Below, piece after piece: positions 22,985-32,064 of a stretch of DNA of 60,143 nucleotides. Source of the DNA: an uncultured Rubrobacteraceae bacterium. Its GTDB lineage: Bacteria > Actinomycetota > Rubrobacteria > Rubrobacterales > Rubrobacteraceae. The position numbers were made by a program, and so were the translations under genes. The number at the start of each line of letters is the position of its first letter. The first letter of the stretch is position 1. The stretch covers positions 1 to 60,143 of the forward strand of contig CADCVF010000080.1 of NCBI GenBank assembly GCA_902806095.1. Reading direction: 5' to 3'. The notes beneath the pieces were generated by a model. It saw nothing but the letters and a program-made list of their open reading frames with translations, was not told where the DNA came from and did no database searches.

Positions 22985-23335
22985 ATGGCTGTTCTAGAAA
23001 AGCGGATGCACAGGGAGAAGCGACGCAAGCGCGTCAGGCGCAAGTTGGCCGGCACGGCCGCCAGGCCACGCCTCTCCGTGTACCGCTCCAACGTGCACAT
23101 CTACGCCCAGCTCATCGACGATGACGCGGGAGAGACGCTCGCGGCTGCGGACTCCCGCCAGGTGGGAGAGGCAGAGAACCGCAAGGACGCAGCCCGCAAG
23201 GTCGGAGCCTTGATCGCGCGTGAGGCCTCCGAGGCCGGGATAGAGGCGGTCGTCTTCGACAGAGGCGGAAACAAATACCACGGACGCATAGCAGCGCTCG
23301 CCGAGGGCGCCCGCGAGGGCGGACTGAGGCTCTAA
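22985..23335 (+). CDS. rplR: 50S ribosomal protein L18
   Basis: This 116-residue 5S rRNA-binding protein has [20 protein letters not shown] and [20 protein letters not shown] near the N terminus, and [20 protein letters not shown] at the C terminus. AGGAGGATCT precedes the ATG. Spacing and order are standard for spc. Confidence 0.96.
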   Translation: MAVLEKRMHREKRRKRVRRKLAGTAARPRLSVYRSNVHIYAQLIDDDAGETLAAADSRQVGEAENRKDAARKVGALIAREASEAGIEAVVFDRGGNKYHGRIAALAEGAREGGLRL

Positions 23336-23353
23336 CCTTTAGGAGGAAGTATC

Positions 23354-23887
23354 TTGGGACGACCAAGAAGCGATAACAGACAGGGCGGAGGGCGCGGTGG
23401 CCGGCAGCGCGACGGGGCCTCGGATCTCCAGGACAGGGTCGTCGAGATCCGGCGCGTCGCCAAGGTCGTCAAGGGCGGCCGGCGCTTCAACTTCTCGGCC
23501 CTCGTGGTCGTGGGCGACGGTAAGGGCAGGGTCGGCACCGGCCTCGGGAAGGCAAATACTGTCCCCGCCGCCATCCAGAAGGGCCAGGACAGGGCCAAGC
23601 GCAACATGTTCGATGTACCGATGCGCAACACCACTATCCCTCACGAAGTCACGGGCAAGTTCGAGAGCTCTTTGGTGCTCCTCAAACCGGCCTCAGAGGG
23701 TACCGGCGTGATCGCGGGCGGCGGAGTAAGGGCCGTCTTAGAGCTCGCCGGCATAAAGGACGTGCTCACAAAGGCGCTCGGCTCGACGACCTCGGTGAAC
23801 CTCGTACAGGCTACGGTCGAGGGGCTTCAGAGGCTGCGCAGCAAGGCCGATATCGAGCAGACGCGAGGGGTGAAGATCACACAATGA
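23354..23887 (+). CDS. rpsE: 30S ribosomal protein S5
   Basis: This 177-residue protein acts in decoding fidelity and mRNA entry. TTG start after AGGAGGAAG. The N-terminal 20 residues are Gly/Arg-rich, then comes [20 protein letters not shown], which includes the spectinomycin loop VVKGGR in wild-type form, and [20 protein letters not shown]. The stop overlaps rpmD by four bases. Confidence 0.96.
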   Translation: MGRPRSDNRQGGGRGGRQRDGASDLQDRVVEIRRVAKVVKGGRRFNFSALVVVGDGKGRVGTGLGKANTVPAAIQKGQDRAKRNMFDVPMRNTTIPHEVTGKFESSLVLLKPASEGTGVIAGGGVRAVLELAGIKDVLTKALGSTTSVNLVQATVEGLQRLRSKADIEQTRGVKITQ

Positions 23888-24066
23888 GCCCCCTCAAGGT
23901 CACGCAGGTAAGAAGCGTCGTAGGCTCCAAGCAGGGTCACAAGCGGACGGTGCGCGCCCTTGGTCTCAAGCGCATCAGGGACTCGAGGGTGCATGGGGAC
24001 ACACCCCAGATCAGGGGCATGGTCCACAAGGTGCAGCACCTCGTCAAGGCCGAGGAGGTGGATTAG
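23884..24066 (+). CDS. rpmD: 50S ribosomal protein L30
   Basis: This 60-residue protein has the ferredoxin-like L30 core: [40 protein letters not shown] and [14 protein letters not shown]. The ATG overlaps the rpsE stop (ATGA). Confidence 0.95.
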   Translation: MSPLKVTQVRSVVGSKQGHKRTVRALGLKRIRDSRVHGDTPQIRGMVHKVQHLVKAEEVD

Positions 24067-24068
24067 CG

Positions 24069-24530
24069 GTGAGGCTGAACGAACTGAAGGGTGCCCCAGG
24101 CTCGAAGAAGGCGCGCAAGCGCGTAGGGCGCGGCACGGGTTCTGGACGCGGCAAGACTTCAGGCCGCGGCCACAAGGGCGCTGGCGCCCGCTCCGGCGTC
24201 TCTGCGTTCGCAGGCTACGAGGGCGGGCAGATGCCGCTGCAGCGGCGGCTGCCGCGCCTGAAGGGCGAGGCCAGGGGTCGCCACACGGTCGCCCGAGCGA
24301 CCGTCTACGCGGCCGTCAACCTCAGCGAACTCGAGGGCGTCCCCGGTGATACGATAGGTCCTGACGAGCTGCGGGCCGCCGGGCTCGTCAGGAAGAAGGC
24401 CGAGCTCATCAAGATCCTCGGCGACGGGGACGCGGGGCGCGCCGTTGCGGTAAAGGCGCACGCGTTCTCCAAGTCGGCGAGGGAGAAGATAGAGGCTGGC
24501 GGCGGAAGCGTCGAGGTACTGGAGCGGTAG
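24069..24530 (+). CDS. rplO: 50S ribosomal protein L15
   Basis: This 153-residue protein is needed late in subunit assembly. GTG start (MRLNELKGAPGSKKARKRVG) and the Gly/Arg-rich GRGTGSGRGKTSGRGHKGAG (residues 20-39) are diagnostic. The C-terminal part has VKAHAFSKSAREKIEAGGGS. It is followed two bases later by secY. Confidence 0.97.
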   Translation: MRLNELKGAPGSKKARKRVGRGTGSGRGKTSGRGHKGAGARSGVSAFAGYEGGQMPLQRRLPRLKGEARGRHTVARATVYAAVNLSELEGVPGDTIGPDELRAAGLVRKKAELIKILGDGDAGRAVAVKAHAFSKSAREKIEAGGGSVEVLER

Positions 24531-24532
24531 AG

Positions 24533-25813
24533 ATGTTGGGATCCCTAGCCAACGCCTGGAAAATCCCGGAGCTACAGAGAAAGCTCCTGTTCACGTTCGC
24601 CATGTTGGCGGCGTACCGTCTCGGGGCCTACATACCCCTACCTGGGGTCGACCCAAGCGTCCTCGGTGGCGGTCTTCAGAGCAGCAACCCCATAACGGGA
24701 CTGTTCGGAACCTTCACGGGCGGGGCCTTCAACAACTTCGCGGTGTTCTCGCTGGGGATCATGCCTTATATAACGGCGGCGATCGTGATGCAGCTTATGA
24801 CAGTCGCCATCCCGCGTCTTCAGGAGCTCGCCAAAGAAGGTGAGACGGGGCAGCAGAAGATCACGCAGTACACCCGCTACTTCACGCTCGCGCTCGCGCT
24901 CATCCAGTCCGTCGCGATGGTCCTGTTCTTCCGTTCGGCGCAGGGCGGCGGGGCGCTCGCTGGGACGACCCCGATCCAGATTCTCGTCGCCATCGTTACC
25001 CTTACGGCCGGCGTGATGCTCACGATGTGGTTTGGGGAGCTCATAAGCCAGAGGGGCCTCGGCAACGGCATCTCGCTCATCATAACGGCCTCGATCCTCT
25101 CGCAGGCGCCGGTGGCCATCACGGCGCTAAGGGAGAACGGTGATGTGCTCACGGTGGTTATCCTCGGGCTTCTTGCCGTCATGATCGTCGCCGCCATCGT
25201 ATTCGTCAACGAAGGCCAGCGCAGGATCCCGATCACCTACGCCAAGCGGCAGGTCGGGCGCAGGATGAGCCAGGGCGGAACTACCTACCTGCCCCTCAAG
25301 GTCAACATGGCCGGCGTCATCCCGATCATCTTCGCTTCCTCCTTGTTGCTCTTCCCCGTCGTTCTCGCGCAACTGGCCTCCAGCGGGGACCCGAACTCTA
25401 TACTCGCTCGCCTCTCGGCCTTCTTCAACGCGGGGGGAGCGCCTTACCTCATCCTCTACGCTATGCTCATCATCATGTTTACCTACTTCTACACCGCCGT
25501 GCAGTTCAACCCCGTCGAGCACGCCGACAACCTCAAGAAGAGCGGCGGCTACGTCCCCGGCTACAGGCCTGGCCAGCCGACGGCCATCTATCTGAACAAC
25601 GTGCTGACCAGGATCACGCTCTTCGGCGCCCTGTTTCTGGCCGTCGTCGCCGTGCTGCCTTACTTGATCTCGGGCACCCTGAACCTCGGGAACTCGATCT
25701 TCCTCGGCGGCACCTCGATGCTTATCGTGGTCGGAGTCTCGCTCGACACGGTGCGCCAGCTCGAGAGCCAGCTGATGATGCGCAACTACGAAGGGTTCCT
25801 GAAGAAGCGATGA
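24533..25813 (+). CDS. secY: Preprotein translocase subunit SecY
   Basis: This 426-residue channel subunit has ten transmembrane helices. The first helix is RKLLFTFAMLAAYRLGAYIP (residues 16-35), the plug region follows, and YAKRQVGRRMSQGGTTYLPL marks the cytoplasmic C4-type loop. The C-terminal tail is MMRNYEGFLKKR. Its last four bases overlap adk. Position at the end of the spc operon is standard. Confidence 0.97.
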   Translation: MLGSLANAWKIPELQRKLLFTFAMLAAYRLGAYIPLPGVDPSVLGGGLQSSNPITGLFGTFTGGAFNNFAVFSLGIMPYITAAIVMQLMTVAIPRLQELAKEGETGQQKITQYTRYFTLALALIQSVAMVLFFRSAQGGGALAGTTPIQILVAIVTLTAGVMLTMWFGELISQRGLGNGISLIITASILSQAPVAITALRENGDVLTVVILGLLAVMIVAAIVFVNEGQRRIPITYAKRQVGRRMSQGGTTYLPLKVNMAGVIPIIFASSLLLFPVVLAQLASSGDPNSILARLSAFFNAGGAPYLILYAMLIIMFTYFYTAVQFNPVEHADNLKKSGGYVPGYRPGQPTAIYLNNVLTRITLFGALFLAVVAVLPYLISGTLNLGNSIFLGGTSMLIVVGVSLDTVRQLESQLMMRNYEGFLKKR

Positions 25814-26448
25814 AGGTGATCCTGCTTGGGCCCCAGGGAGCGGGCAAGGGAACGCAGGCACAGCGCCTCGCAGATAGGGTCGGCGCCACGCACATCTCCA
25901 CGGGAGACATAGTGCGCTCCGAGATAGAGTCGGGCTCCGAGCTCGGCAAGAAGGTGCAGGACTACAACGACAGGGGCGAGCTGGTGCCCGACGAGGTCAT
26001 CGTCGAGATGGCGAAGCCTTACCTGGACGATGCAGACTCCTGGCTGCTCGACGGCTTCCCCCGCAATGAGGCCCAGGCGAAAGCCCTGGACGGGGCGCTC
26101 GACGAGATTGGAGAGAAGCTCGACGCTGTCGTCGCCCTCGAAGCGCCCGACGATGATCTCGTGGAACGGCTCTCGGGGAGGCGCCAGAGCCAAGCTACGG
26201 GCAAGATCTACCACGTCGAGTACGACCCGCCGCCCGACGATGGAGACGATCCCGGCCCGTTCGTCCAGCGCGATGACGATGCTGAGGACGCGATCAGGCG
26301 CAGGCTCGAGATCTACCACGAACAGACCGAGCCCTTGAAGGACTTCTACGCCGAACGCGGCCTCCTGATCACGGTCGACGCCGAGCAGGAGATCCCGAAG
26401 GTCACCGAAGACATCCTCGGGGCCGTCGGGCGAGAGGAAGATGTTTGA
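25810..26448 (+). CDS. adk: Adenylate kinase
   Basis: This 212-residue enzyme interconverts 2 ADP with ATP and AMP. The P-loop GPQGAGKGTQAQRLA is at residues 7-21, AMP-binding HISTGDIVR follows, and WLLDGFPRNEAQAKALD is the DGFPR block. A long LID (about residues 120-160) starts SGRRQSQATGKIYHVEYDPP and lacks the zinc cysteines of many Gram-positive enzymes. ATG overlaps secY. Confidence 0.97.
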   Translation: MKVILLGPQGAGKGTQAQRLADRVGATHISTGDIVRSEIESGSELGKKVQDYNDRGELVPDEVIVEMAKPYLDDADSWLLDGFPRNEAQAKALDGALDEIGEKLDAVVALEAPDDDLVERLSGRRQSQATGKIYHVEYDPPPDDGDDPGPFVQRDDDAEDAIRRRLEIYHEQTEPLKDFYAERGLLITVDAEQEIPKVTEDILGAVGREEDV

Positions 26449-27209
26449 TCGTCCGCAAGAGCAAGACGGAGCTTGCGGCGATGGCCGAGGGCGGACGGAT
26501 AACAGCAGCGTGCCTGAAGCTGCTCGCGGAGAACGTCAGGCCTGGCGTGACGACGCGTGAGCTCGACCGCCTCGCCGAGGAGTTCATCTACGACCGCGGA
26601 GGCAAGCCCGAGTTCAAGGGGTATCAGGGGTTCCCGGCCTCGATCTGCGCCTCCCCAAACGCCATGATAGTGCACGGCATCCCTGGCTCCTACCGCCTGA
26701 AGACCGGCGACATAATCTCTCTCGACGTCGGCGTCCGCTACGAGGGCTTCGTAACCGACTCGGCGACCACCGTCCCTGTCGGGCATGTGCCCGATGAGGT
26801 CGTCAGGCTGCTCGGGACCACGAGAGAGTGTCTCGCCGCGGCGACGGATCAGATGCGGGCCGGCAACAGGCTCGGCGACGTCGGCCACGCGATACAATTT
26901 CTCGCCGAGTCGCGCGGTTACGGGGTCGTAAGGGACCTGGTCTCCCACGGGGTCGGGCGCCAGATGCATGAGGATCCCCAGATCCCGAACTACGGCTCTC
27001 CGGGTACTGGTCCGCGGCTGCTCCCCGGGATGACCTTCGCCATAGAGCCCATGATCACCCTGGGCGACTACGATATCCGCCTTAGCGAGTGGGACGGGTG
27101 GTCTATCTATACGGCCGACGGCTCCCTCTCGGCACACTTCGAGAACACCATAGCCGTTACCGAGAACGGCCCCCTCGTGTTGACGGAAAACGGGGGCTCA
27201 CGCGGATAG
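26445..27209 (+). CDS. map: Methionine aminopeptidase type I
   Basis: This 254-residue dinuclear metalloprotease removes the initiator Met. The ligands are visible as DVGV, DSATT, the SHGVGRQMHEDPQIPNYG block, FAIEPM and a C-terminal Glu. TTG start inside the adk stop region (TTGA overlap). The order secY-adk-map-infA-rpmJ is standard. Confidence 0.97.
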   Translation: MIVRKSKTELAAMAEGGRITAACLKLLAENVRPGVTTRELDRLAEEFIYDRGGKPEFKGYQGFPASICASPNAMIVHGIPGSYRLKTGDIISLDVGVRYEGFVTDSATTVPVGHVPDEVVRLLGTTRECLAAATDQMRAGNRLGDVGHAIQFLAESRGYGVVRDLVSHGVGRQMHEDPQIPNYGSPGTGPRLLPGMTFAIEPMITLGDYDIRLSEWDGWSIYTADGSLSAHFENTIAVTENGPLVLTENGGSRG

Positions 27210-27303
27210 CGGGCGGCGTCTGGCGGTGGGAGCGTCAACCCAGGCGTGGTAAGATATCCGTTTGGCTTCAGCCATCTTGTAACTACTCGAGAAGAGGAGG
27301 TCC

Positions 27304-27525
27304 TTGGCCAAAGAAGACGTCATAGAGGTTGAAGGCACCGTAACCGAGGCGCTGCCCAACACGCAGTTCCGGGTCGAGCTCGACAACGGGCACAACGTGC
27401 TGGCGCACATCTCAGGCAAGATGCGGATGAACTACATCAGGATCTTGCCTGGTGACAGGGTGAAGGTGGAGTTGAGCCCCTACGACTTGAGCCGGGGACG
27501 GATCACTTACAGGTTCAGGACATAA
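27304..27525 (+). CDS. infA: Translation initiation factor IF-1
   Basis: This 73-residue OB-fold factor blocks the A site during initiation. [20 protein letters not shown] and [20 protein letters not shown] match the family closely. TTG start after GAGGAGGTCC. The 94-base gap before it holds TAAGAT (27249-27254) that might serve as a -10 element, but no good -35 is visible. Confidence 0.97.
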   Translation: MAKEDVIEVEGTVTEALPNTQFRVELDNGHNVLAHISGKMRMNYIRILPGDRVKVELSPYDLSRGRITYRFRT

Positions 27526-27540
27526 GAAGAGGAGAGGGTC

Positions 27541-27654
27541 GTGAAAGTCAGGGCGAGCGTGAAACCGATATGCGAGCGGTGCAAGGTAATAAGGCGTCGA
27601 GGGGTGGTGCGGGTCATCTGCACGAACCCCCGCCACAAGCAGAGGCAGGGCTAG
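27541..27654 (+). CDS. rpmJ: 50S ribosomal protein L36
   Basis: This protein of 37 residues starts at GTG after [30 protein letters not shown] is followed by [17 protein letters not shown]. Three Cys and one His form the zinc site, so this is the C+ form. Confidence 0.97.
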   Translation: MKVRASVKPICERCKVIRRRGVVRVICTNPRHKQRQG

Positions 27655-27655
27655 C

Positions 27656-28027
27656 ATGGCGCGGATAGCAGGGGTAGACCTCCCGAGGGAGAAGAGGGTC
27701 GAAGTAGGGCTTACCTACATCTACGGCGTAGGCCGTTCGACGGCGAGGAAGATCTGCAGCGGCGCCGAGGTCGACCCTGACACGAAGGTGCGTGACCTGG
27801 CCGAGGGAGAGGTCGCCAGGGTCAGGACCTACATAGACCAGAACGTCGAGGTCGAGGGCGACCTGAGGCGTGAAACGCAGCAGAATATCAGGCGCCTCAT
27901 AGACATCGGAACATACAGGGGCATCAGGCACCGCAGGGGCCTTCCCGTGCGTGGGCAGCGTACGAAGACGAACGCCCGCCAGCGCAAGGGACCGAAGCCG
28001 TCGATAGGCGGGAGGAAGAAGAGGTAG
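27656..28027 (+). CDS. rpsM: 30S ribosomal protein S13
   Basis: This 123-residue head protein begins [20 protein letters not shown] and has the helix-turn-helix-like [40 protein letters not shown] and a basic C terminus reach the P-site tRNA. One base separates it from rpmJ; it abuts rpsK. Confidence 0.97.
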   Translation: MARIAGVDLPREKRVEVGLTYIYGVGRSTARKICSGAEVDPDTKVRDLAEGEVARVRTYIDQNVEVEGDLRRETQQNIRRLIDIGTYRGIRHRRGLPVRGQRTKTNARQRKGPKPSIGGRKKR

Positions 28028-28444
28028 ATGGGCAGGCAGAGGCAACAGCGCCAACGCGCGCGCGGGGCGAGCAGGTCGCGCCGCAAGGTCCGCAGGAACG
28101 TAACGACCGGCGTGGTTCACATAAAGAGCTCCTTCAACAACACCATAGTCTCCGTCAGCGACCAGGAAGGCAACGTCATCGCCTGGGAATCGGCGGGGTC
28201 GCTCGGATTCAAGGGGAGCCGCAAGAGCACGCCGTTCGCGGCCCAGATGACGGCCGAGAGCGTCGCGAACAAGGCCATGGATCAAGGCGTGAGGCGTGCT
28301 GATATCGAGGTCAAGGGCCACGGCTCGGGTAGGGACATGGCAGCCCGTACCTTCCAGTCCATGGGCATAGAGGTGCTCTCCATAAAGGACGTGACGGGCC
28401 AGCCGCACAACGGGTGCAGGCCGCCCAAGAGGCGCAGGGGGTAG
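28028..28444 (+). CDS. rpsK: 30S ribosomal protein S11
   Basis: This 138-residue platform protein has a basic, glutamine-rich N terminus ([20 protein letters not shown]). The conserved core is [11 protein letters not shown]-like ([20 protein letters not shown]), and [18 protein letters not shown] is at the end. The ATG directly abuts the rpsM stop. Confidence 0.97.
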   Translation: MGRQRQQRQRARGASRSRRKVRRNVTTGVVHIKSSFNNTIVSVSDQEGNVIAWESAGSLGFKGSRKSTPFAAQMTAESVANKAMDQGVRRADIEVKGHGSGRDMAARTFQSMGIEVLSIKDVTGQPHNGCRPPKRRRG

Positions 28445-28448
28445 GTAT

Positions 28449-29051
28449 ATGGCGCGTTACACAGGACCGAGGGGCCGGAGAGACCGGCGGGCCGGGGTAA
28501 TGCTCTCGTCCATGCGGAAGAACCCGCTGGAGAAGAAGCCCTACCCTCCAGGAGAGCACGGACGTGGCAGGCACCGCCAGACCGAGTTCGGCCTGAGGCT
28601 CATGGAGAAGCAGAAGGCCCGCTGGTACTACGGGGTCTCCGAGAAGCAGTTCAGGCGGGCCTACGACAGGGCCACCAGGATGCAGGGCGTCTCGGGCGAG
28701 AACCTCCTCAGGCTCATGGAGCTTAGGATGGACAACGTCGTCTACAGGATGGGCTTCTCCACCAGCCGCCCGCAGGCGCGCCAACTCGTCGTGCACGGGC
28801 ACTTCCAGCTCAACGGGCGCAAGCACAACGTCCCTTCGGCCATACTCAAGCCCGGCGACGTCATTACGGTCAGGGAGAAGAGCAGGAACTTGGAGCCCAT
28901 CCAGAACGCCGTCGAGAACGTGGTCGCCGTTCCGCCCTGGCTCGAGGCCGACCACGACAACTTCACGGGCAGGCTCCTGCATACGCCGGGGCGCGACGAG
29001 ATCGACACGCCCGTCGAAGAGCAGCTGATCATCGAGTTCTACAGCCGGTAG
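28449..29051 (+). CDS. rpsD: 30S ribosomal protein S4
   Basis: This 200-residue primary assembly protein lacks the N-terminal zinc cysteines, so it is the C- form. MARYTGPRGRRDRRAGVMLS starts the protein, and the S4 RNA-binding domain MRMDNVVYRMGF-like (ELRMDNVVYRMGFSTSRPQA) followed by RQLVVHGHFQLNGRKHNVPS is present. It lies just upstream of rpoA, as in most actinobacteria and firmicutes. Confidence 0.96.
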   Translation: MARYTGPRGRRDRRAGVMLSSMRKNPLEKKPYPPGEHGRGRHRQTEFGLRLMEKQKARWYYGVSEKQFRRAYDRATRMQGVSGENLLRLMELRMDNVVYRMGFSTSRPQARQLVVHGHFQLNGRKHNVPSAILKPGDVITVREKSRNLEPIQNAVENVVAVPPWLEADHDNFTGRLLHTPGRDEIDTPVEEQLIIEFYSR

Positions 29052-29079
29052 CAACAAGACATTTCTAGCAGGTGATATT

Positions 29080-30030
29080 TTGACGATGTTGGACATAGCA
29101 CCACCCCGTTTCAGGGTGGAAGAAGAAGAGGGCAGGCGCGGTATCTTCGTCGCCGAGCCTTTGCCGCGAGGACTGGGCCACACTCTGGGCAACTCGCTCA
29201 GGCGCGTCATGCTCTCAGGGCTTACGGGGGCCGCGGTCACCAAGATCCGCATAGAGGGCGTCTCGCACGAGTTCTCTACGATCGAGGGCGTCAAAGAGGA
29301 CGTCGTCGATATCATCCTCAACATCAAGGGCTTGAAGTTTAGGCTCGAGCGTGAGGAGCCTATAGAGCTCACGATAGCGAAGGACGGCCCAGGAGACGTT
29401 ACGGCGGCCGACATAGAGCTGAAGGCCGACGTAGAGGTCGTCGACCCCGAGGCCTACATAGCGAGCGTCTCGGACGGCGGGCACCTCGACATGCGCCTGA
29501 CGGTCGAGAGGGGCCAGGGCTACGCGAGGGCTGAGCAGAACAAGAGCGAAGCAGACCCCATAGGGGTCATCGCCATCGACTCGCTGTTCTCGCCGGTGCA
29601 GAGGGTCAACTACACGGTCACGGAGACGCGGGCCGGCGCGAGGGCCGACCTCGACTCGCTGCGCATGGAGGTCTTCACGGACGGACGCATCGAGCCACAG
29701 GAGGCCCTGCAGGACGCCTCCAGGCAGCTCATGGACTTCCTTGGGCTGTTCACCGACGGCTACCAGGGGGCCGGCGCTACTGAAAACCGCCAGCGCGGCG
29801 GACGGCCCGTTATTACAGACGAGCGCCCGGTCGAGGACCTCGAGCTCACGGTCCGCTCCTACAACTGCCTCAAGCGCGAGGGAGTTGACACTATAGGCCA
29901 GCTCGCCACCATGACCGAGGAAGAGCTCATGAACATCCGCAACCTCGGGATGAAGAGCGTCGATGAGATACGCTCCAAGCTTCTGGAGTACGGATATTCG
30001 CTGGAGAGCGAGGGCAATGAGGCACGCTAA
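29080..30030 (+). CDS. rpoA: DNA-directed RNA polymerase subunit alpha
   Basis: This 316-residue subunit has an N-terminal assembly domain (RGLGHTLGNSLRRVMLSGLT) and a C-terminal domain (VRSYNCLKREGVDTIGQLAT) that binds UP elements and activators. I keep TTG 29080, four bases after AGGTGA; the in-frame ATG at 29086 would be two codons shorter and is equally plausible. The 3' end overlaps rplQ by 14 bases. Confidence 0.97.
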   Translation: MTMLDIAPPRFRVEEEEGRRGIFVAEPLPRGLGHTLGNSLRRVMLSGLTGAAVTKIRIEGVSHEFSTIEGVKEDVVDIILNIKGLKFRLEREEPIELTIAKDGPGDVTAADIELKADVEVVDPEAYIASVSDGGHLDMRLTVERGQGYARAEQNKSEADPIGVIAIDSLFSPVQRVNYTVTETRAGARADLDSLRMEVFTDGRIEPQEALQDASRQLMDFLGLFTDGYQGAGATENRQRGGRPVITDERPVEDLELTVRSYNCLKREGVDTIGQLATMTEEELMNIRNLGMKSVDEIRSKLLEYGYSLESEGNEAR

Positions 30031-30382
30031 ACGAGGCAGGAAGCTCGGCCGCAAGGCACAGCACCGCAACCTCATGCTGGGCACCATGGCGGGGCAGGTG
30101 ATCACCTACGGCCGCATCAAGACGACGGCCCCGAAGGCAAAGGAGCTCCGCGGGGTCGTCGACAAACTCATCAACACGGCCAAACGAGACGACCTCGCAT
30201 CCAGGCGCCAGGCTGTCAAAGTCCTCAAGGACAAGACTGTCGTCCGCCGCCTCTTCGAGGACGTGGCACCCGAGCTCGACGACCGTAACTCGGGCTACAC
30301 CCGCATCCTGAAGCTCGGTCCCAGGCTCGGCGACGGCGCCGAGACCGTCTACCTGGAGCTGGTCAACCACACAACGGAGTAG
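30017..30382 (+). CDS. rplQ: 50S ribosomal protein L17
   Basis: This 121-residue exit-tunnel-region protein starts at ATG 30017 (MRHAKRGRKLGRKAQHRNLM), the family N terminus. Further upstream in-frame starts would lie inside rpoA. FEDVAPELDDRNSGYTRILK is the conserved C-terminal block. It ends the alpha operon. Confidence 0.97.
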   Translation: MRHAKRGRKLGRKAQHRNLMLGTMAGQVITYGRIKTTAPKAKELRGVVDKLINTAKRDDLASRRQAVKVLKDKTVVRRLFEDVAPELDDRNSGYTRILKLGPRLGDGAETVYLELVNHTTE

Positions 30383-30390
30383 CACCACAT

Positions 30391-31251
30391 ATGAAGCACC
30401 CAGGCGAAGGGACCCGCGTTGGTGGGTCCCTCGCCGTCTCTTGCTACAGAGTAAGCTTCTCCTACCCAGGCTCCGAACAGCCCGCGCTCTCTGACGTTAG
30501 CTTCGAGCTTCGACCCGGTGAGTACGTCGGCGTTGTCGGCCCGAACGGCGGCGGCAAGTCCACACTCGTCCGCCTCTTGAACGGTCTCCTGAAGCCCGAC
30601 TCGGGCCGAGTGCTCGTGTCGGGCCGCGATCCGTCCACGGAACCCTTCGAGGTCCGCAAGCACCTCGGCATCCTCTTTCAGGACCCCGAGAACGGCCTCG
30701 TCGCCCCTTTCGTCGAGGACGACGTCGCCTTCGGCCTGGAGAACCTGGGCGTCCCTCGCCAGGAGATGCGCGATAGGGTCGCCAGGGCTATACGGGCCGT
30801 CGGCCTGGAAGGCTACGAGCGCCGCGAGCCAGGTACCCTCTCCGGCGGCGAGAAACAGCGCGTCGCCCTGGCAGGACTCCTGGCCGTCGAACCAGAGATA
30901 CTCGTCCTCGACGAACCCACCTCCATGCTCGATGCGTCTGGACGCAGGGAGGTCCTTGAGTACCTCGAGACCCTGAGGGCCGAAAAGACCGTCTTGCATG
31001 TGACCCACCACCTCGAAGAGCTCGTCCGGTCAGACCGCATTCTGGTCCTGAATGGGGGAGAGCTCGTCGCAGATAAAACGCCTGAACGACTGCTCTCTGA
31101 CGCCGACCTCCTGCGGGAGAACCGCCTCGTTTTGCCCGTCGTGCAGAGGCTCGCGCTGGAGCTCGGCCTCCCGCCGGCGAAACTACGTACGCCAGAAGAA
31201 CTCGCCGAGGCCATACTCGCCAGGACGGAGAGCGGGACGAGGGCGGGATGA
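30391..31251 (+). CDS. ecfA1: Energy-coupling factor transporter ATPase EcfA1
   Basis: This 286-residue ABC ATPase of a vitamin or micronutrient ECF transporter has Walker A GPNGGGKST (about residues 50-58), signature LSGGEKQRVALAGLLA, Walker B EILVLDEPTSMLD and the switch His in VTHHLEE. ATG 30391 has no clear Shine-Dalgarno, and codons 5-15 form a strong hairpin (30403-30435). The adjacent ecfA2 and ecfT without an S component mark a group II, shared-module ECF transporter, whose substrate-binding subunits are encoded elsewhere. Confidence 0.94.
   Translation: MKHPGEGTRVGGSLAVSCYRVSFSYPGSEQPALSDVSFELRPGEYVGVVGPNGGGKSTLVRLLNGLLKPDSGRVLVSGRDPSTEPFEVRKHLGILFQDPENGLVAPFVEDDVAFGLENLGVPRQEMRDRVARAIRAVGLEGYERREPGTLSGGEKQRVALAGLLAVEPEILVLDEPTSMLDASGRREVLEYLETLRAEKTVLHVTHHLEELVRSDRILVLNGGELVADKTPERLLSDADLLRENRLVLPVVQRLALELGLPPAKLRTPEELAEAILARTESGTRAG
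30403..30435 (+). terminator. Hairpin within the first codons of ecfA1
   Basis: GGCGA-a-GGGACCC (30403-30415) pairs with GGGTCCC-TCGCC (30424-30435), a 12-bp stem with one bulged A and an 8-base loop. It lies 12 bases into the reading frame, 21 bases after the rplQ stop. No T-tract follows. It may lower ecf expression relative to the ribosomal genes by attenuation or by blocking initiation. Confidence 0.55.
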
Positions 31252-32063
31252 GGCTGGAGCTCAGGGACGTCAGGTACGTCTACGCGCCAGGCACCCCCTT
31301 CGAGGTCGAGGCGTTGCGAGGCGTCTCGCTCGTCGTGGAGCCGGGAGAGGTACTCGGGATCGTCGGCGGCACGGGCTCGGGCAAGAGCACGCTCGTGCAG
31401 CACATGAATCTGCTGCTCACCCCGACGAGCGGCGAAGTGCTCGTCGACGGCGTTGACGCGACGACGCTCAAAAAGAGTGAGCTCAGGCGCAGGGTCGGGC
31501 TCGTCTTCCAGTTCCCGGAATCGGCGCTCTTCGCTGCGACCGTCGAGGAGGACGTGGCCTTCGCCCCGCGACAGCTCGCTCTTGACGAAAAGGAGGTTCG
31601 GGAGCGAGTGCTCGAGTCGCTGCGGGTGCTCGGGGCAGGGGAACTCGCGGCACGTTCACCGTTCGCGCTCTCAGGCGGCGAGAAGCGGCGGGCCGCAATC
31701 GCCGGGGTGCTCGCGATGAGACCTGAGATCCTCGTCCTCGACGAGCCGACAGCCGGCCTCGACCCGGCGACGAGGGAAGACTTTCTCGCCCTGATCCTCG
31801 GCCTGCGCAATGCTGGCATCTCCGTCGTGCTCGTCTCCCACGACCTGGACGAGGTCGCCGAAGTCGCAGACCGCGTGTGCGCCTTACAAGAAGGCAGGGT
31901 ACTCGCCGTCGGGACCCCGGCCGAAGTGTTCTACAGAGACCCCTCTCAGGCACCGGCGACGGTAAGGGTGGCATCCTTGCTAAGAGAGTCGAAACCGGAG
32001 ATCGGGGCCCCCGTGCCCTTCGGGGAGACGCTCGATGCGTTGAGGGCTTTGCGAGGGGCTTGA
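31248..32063 (+). CDS. ecfA2: Energy-coupling factor transporter ATPase EcfA2
   Basis: This 271-residue second ATPase forms a heterodimer with EcfA1. Walker A GGTGSGKST (residues 39-47), signature LSGGEKRRAAIAGVLA, Walker B EILVLDEPTAGLDP and SHDLDEVAEVADRV are intact. The Q-loop segment is VGLVFQFPESALFAATVEED. The ATG overlaps the ecfA1 stop by four bases. Confidence 0.95.
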   Translation: MRLELRDVRYVYAPGTPFEVEALRGVSLVVEPGEVLGIVGGTGSGKSTLVQHMNLLLTPTSGEVLVDGVDATTLKKSELRRRVGLVFQFPESALFAATVEEDVAFAPRQLALDEKEVRERVLESLRVLGAGELAARSPFALSGGEKRRAAIAGVLAMRPEILVLDEPTAGLDPATREDFLALILGLRNAGISVVLVSHDLDEVAEVADRVCALQEGRVLAVGTPAEVFYRDPSQAPATVRVASLLRESKPEIGAPVPFGETLDALRALRGA

Positions 32064-32064
32064 G

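Noticed and set aside
29963-30016. Upstream start for rplQ
   Set aside because: The added residues are encoded inside rpoA and do not resemble L17; ATG 30017 gives the conserved MRHAKRGRKL.
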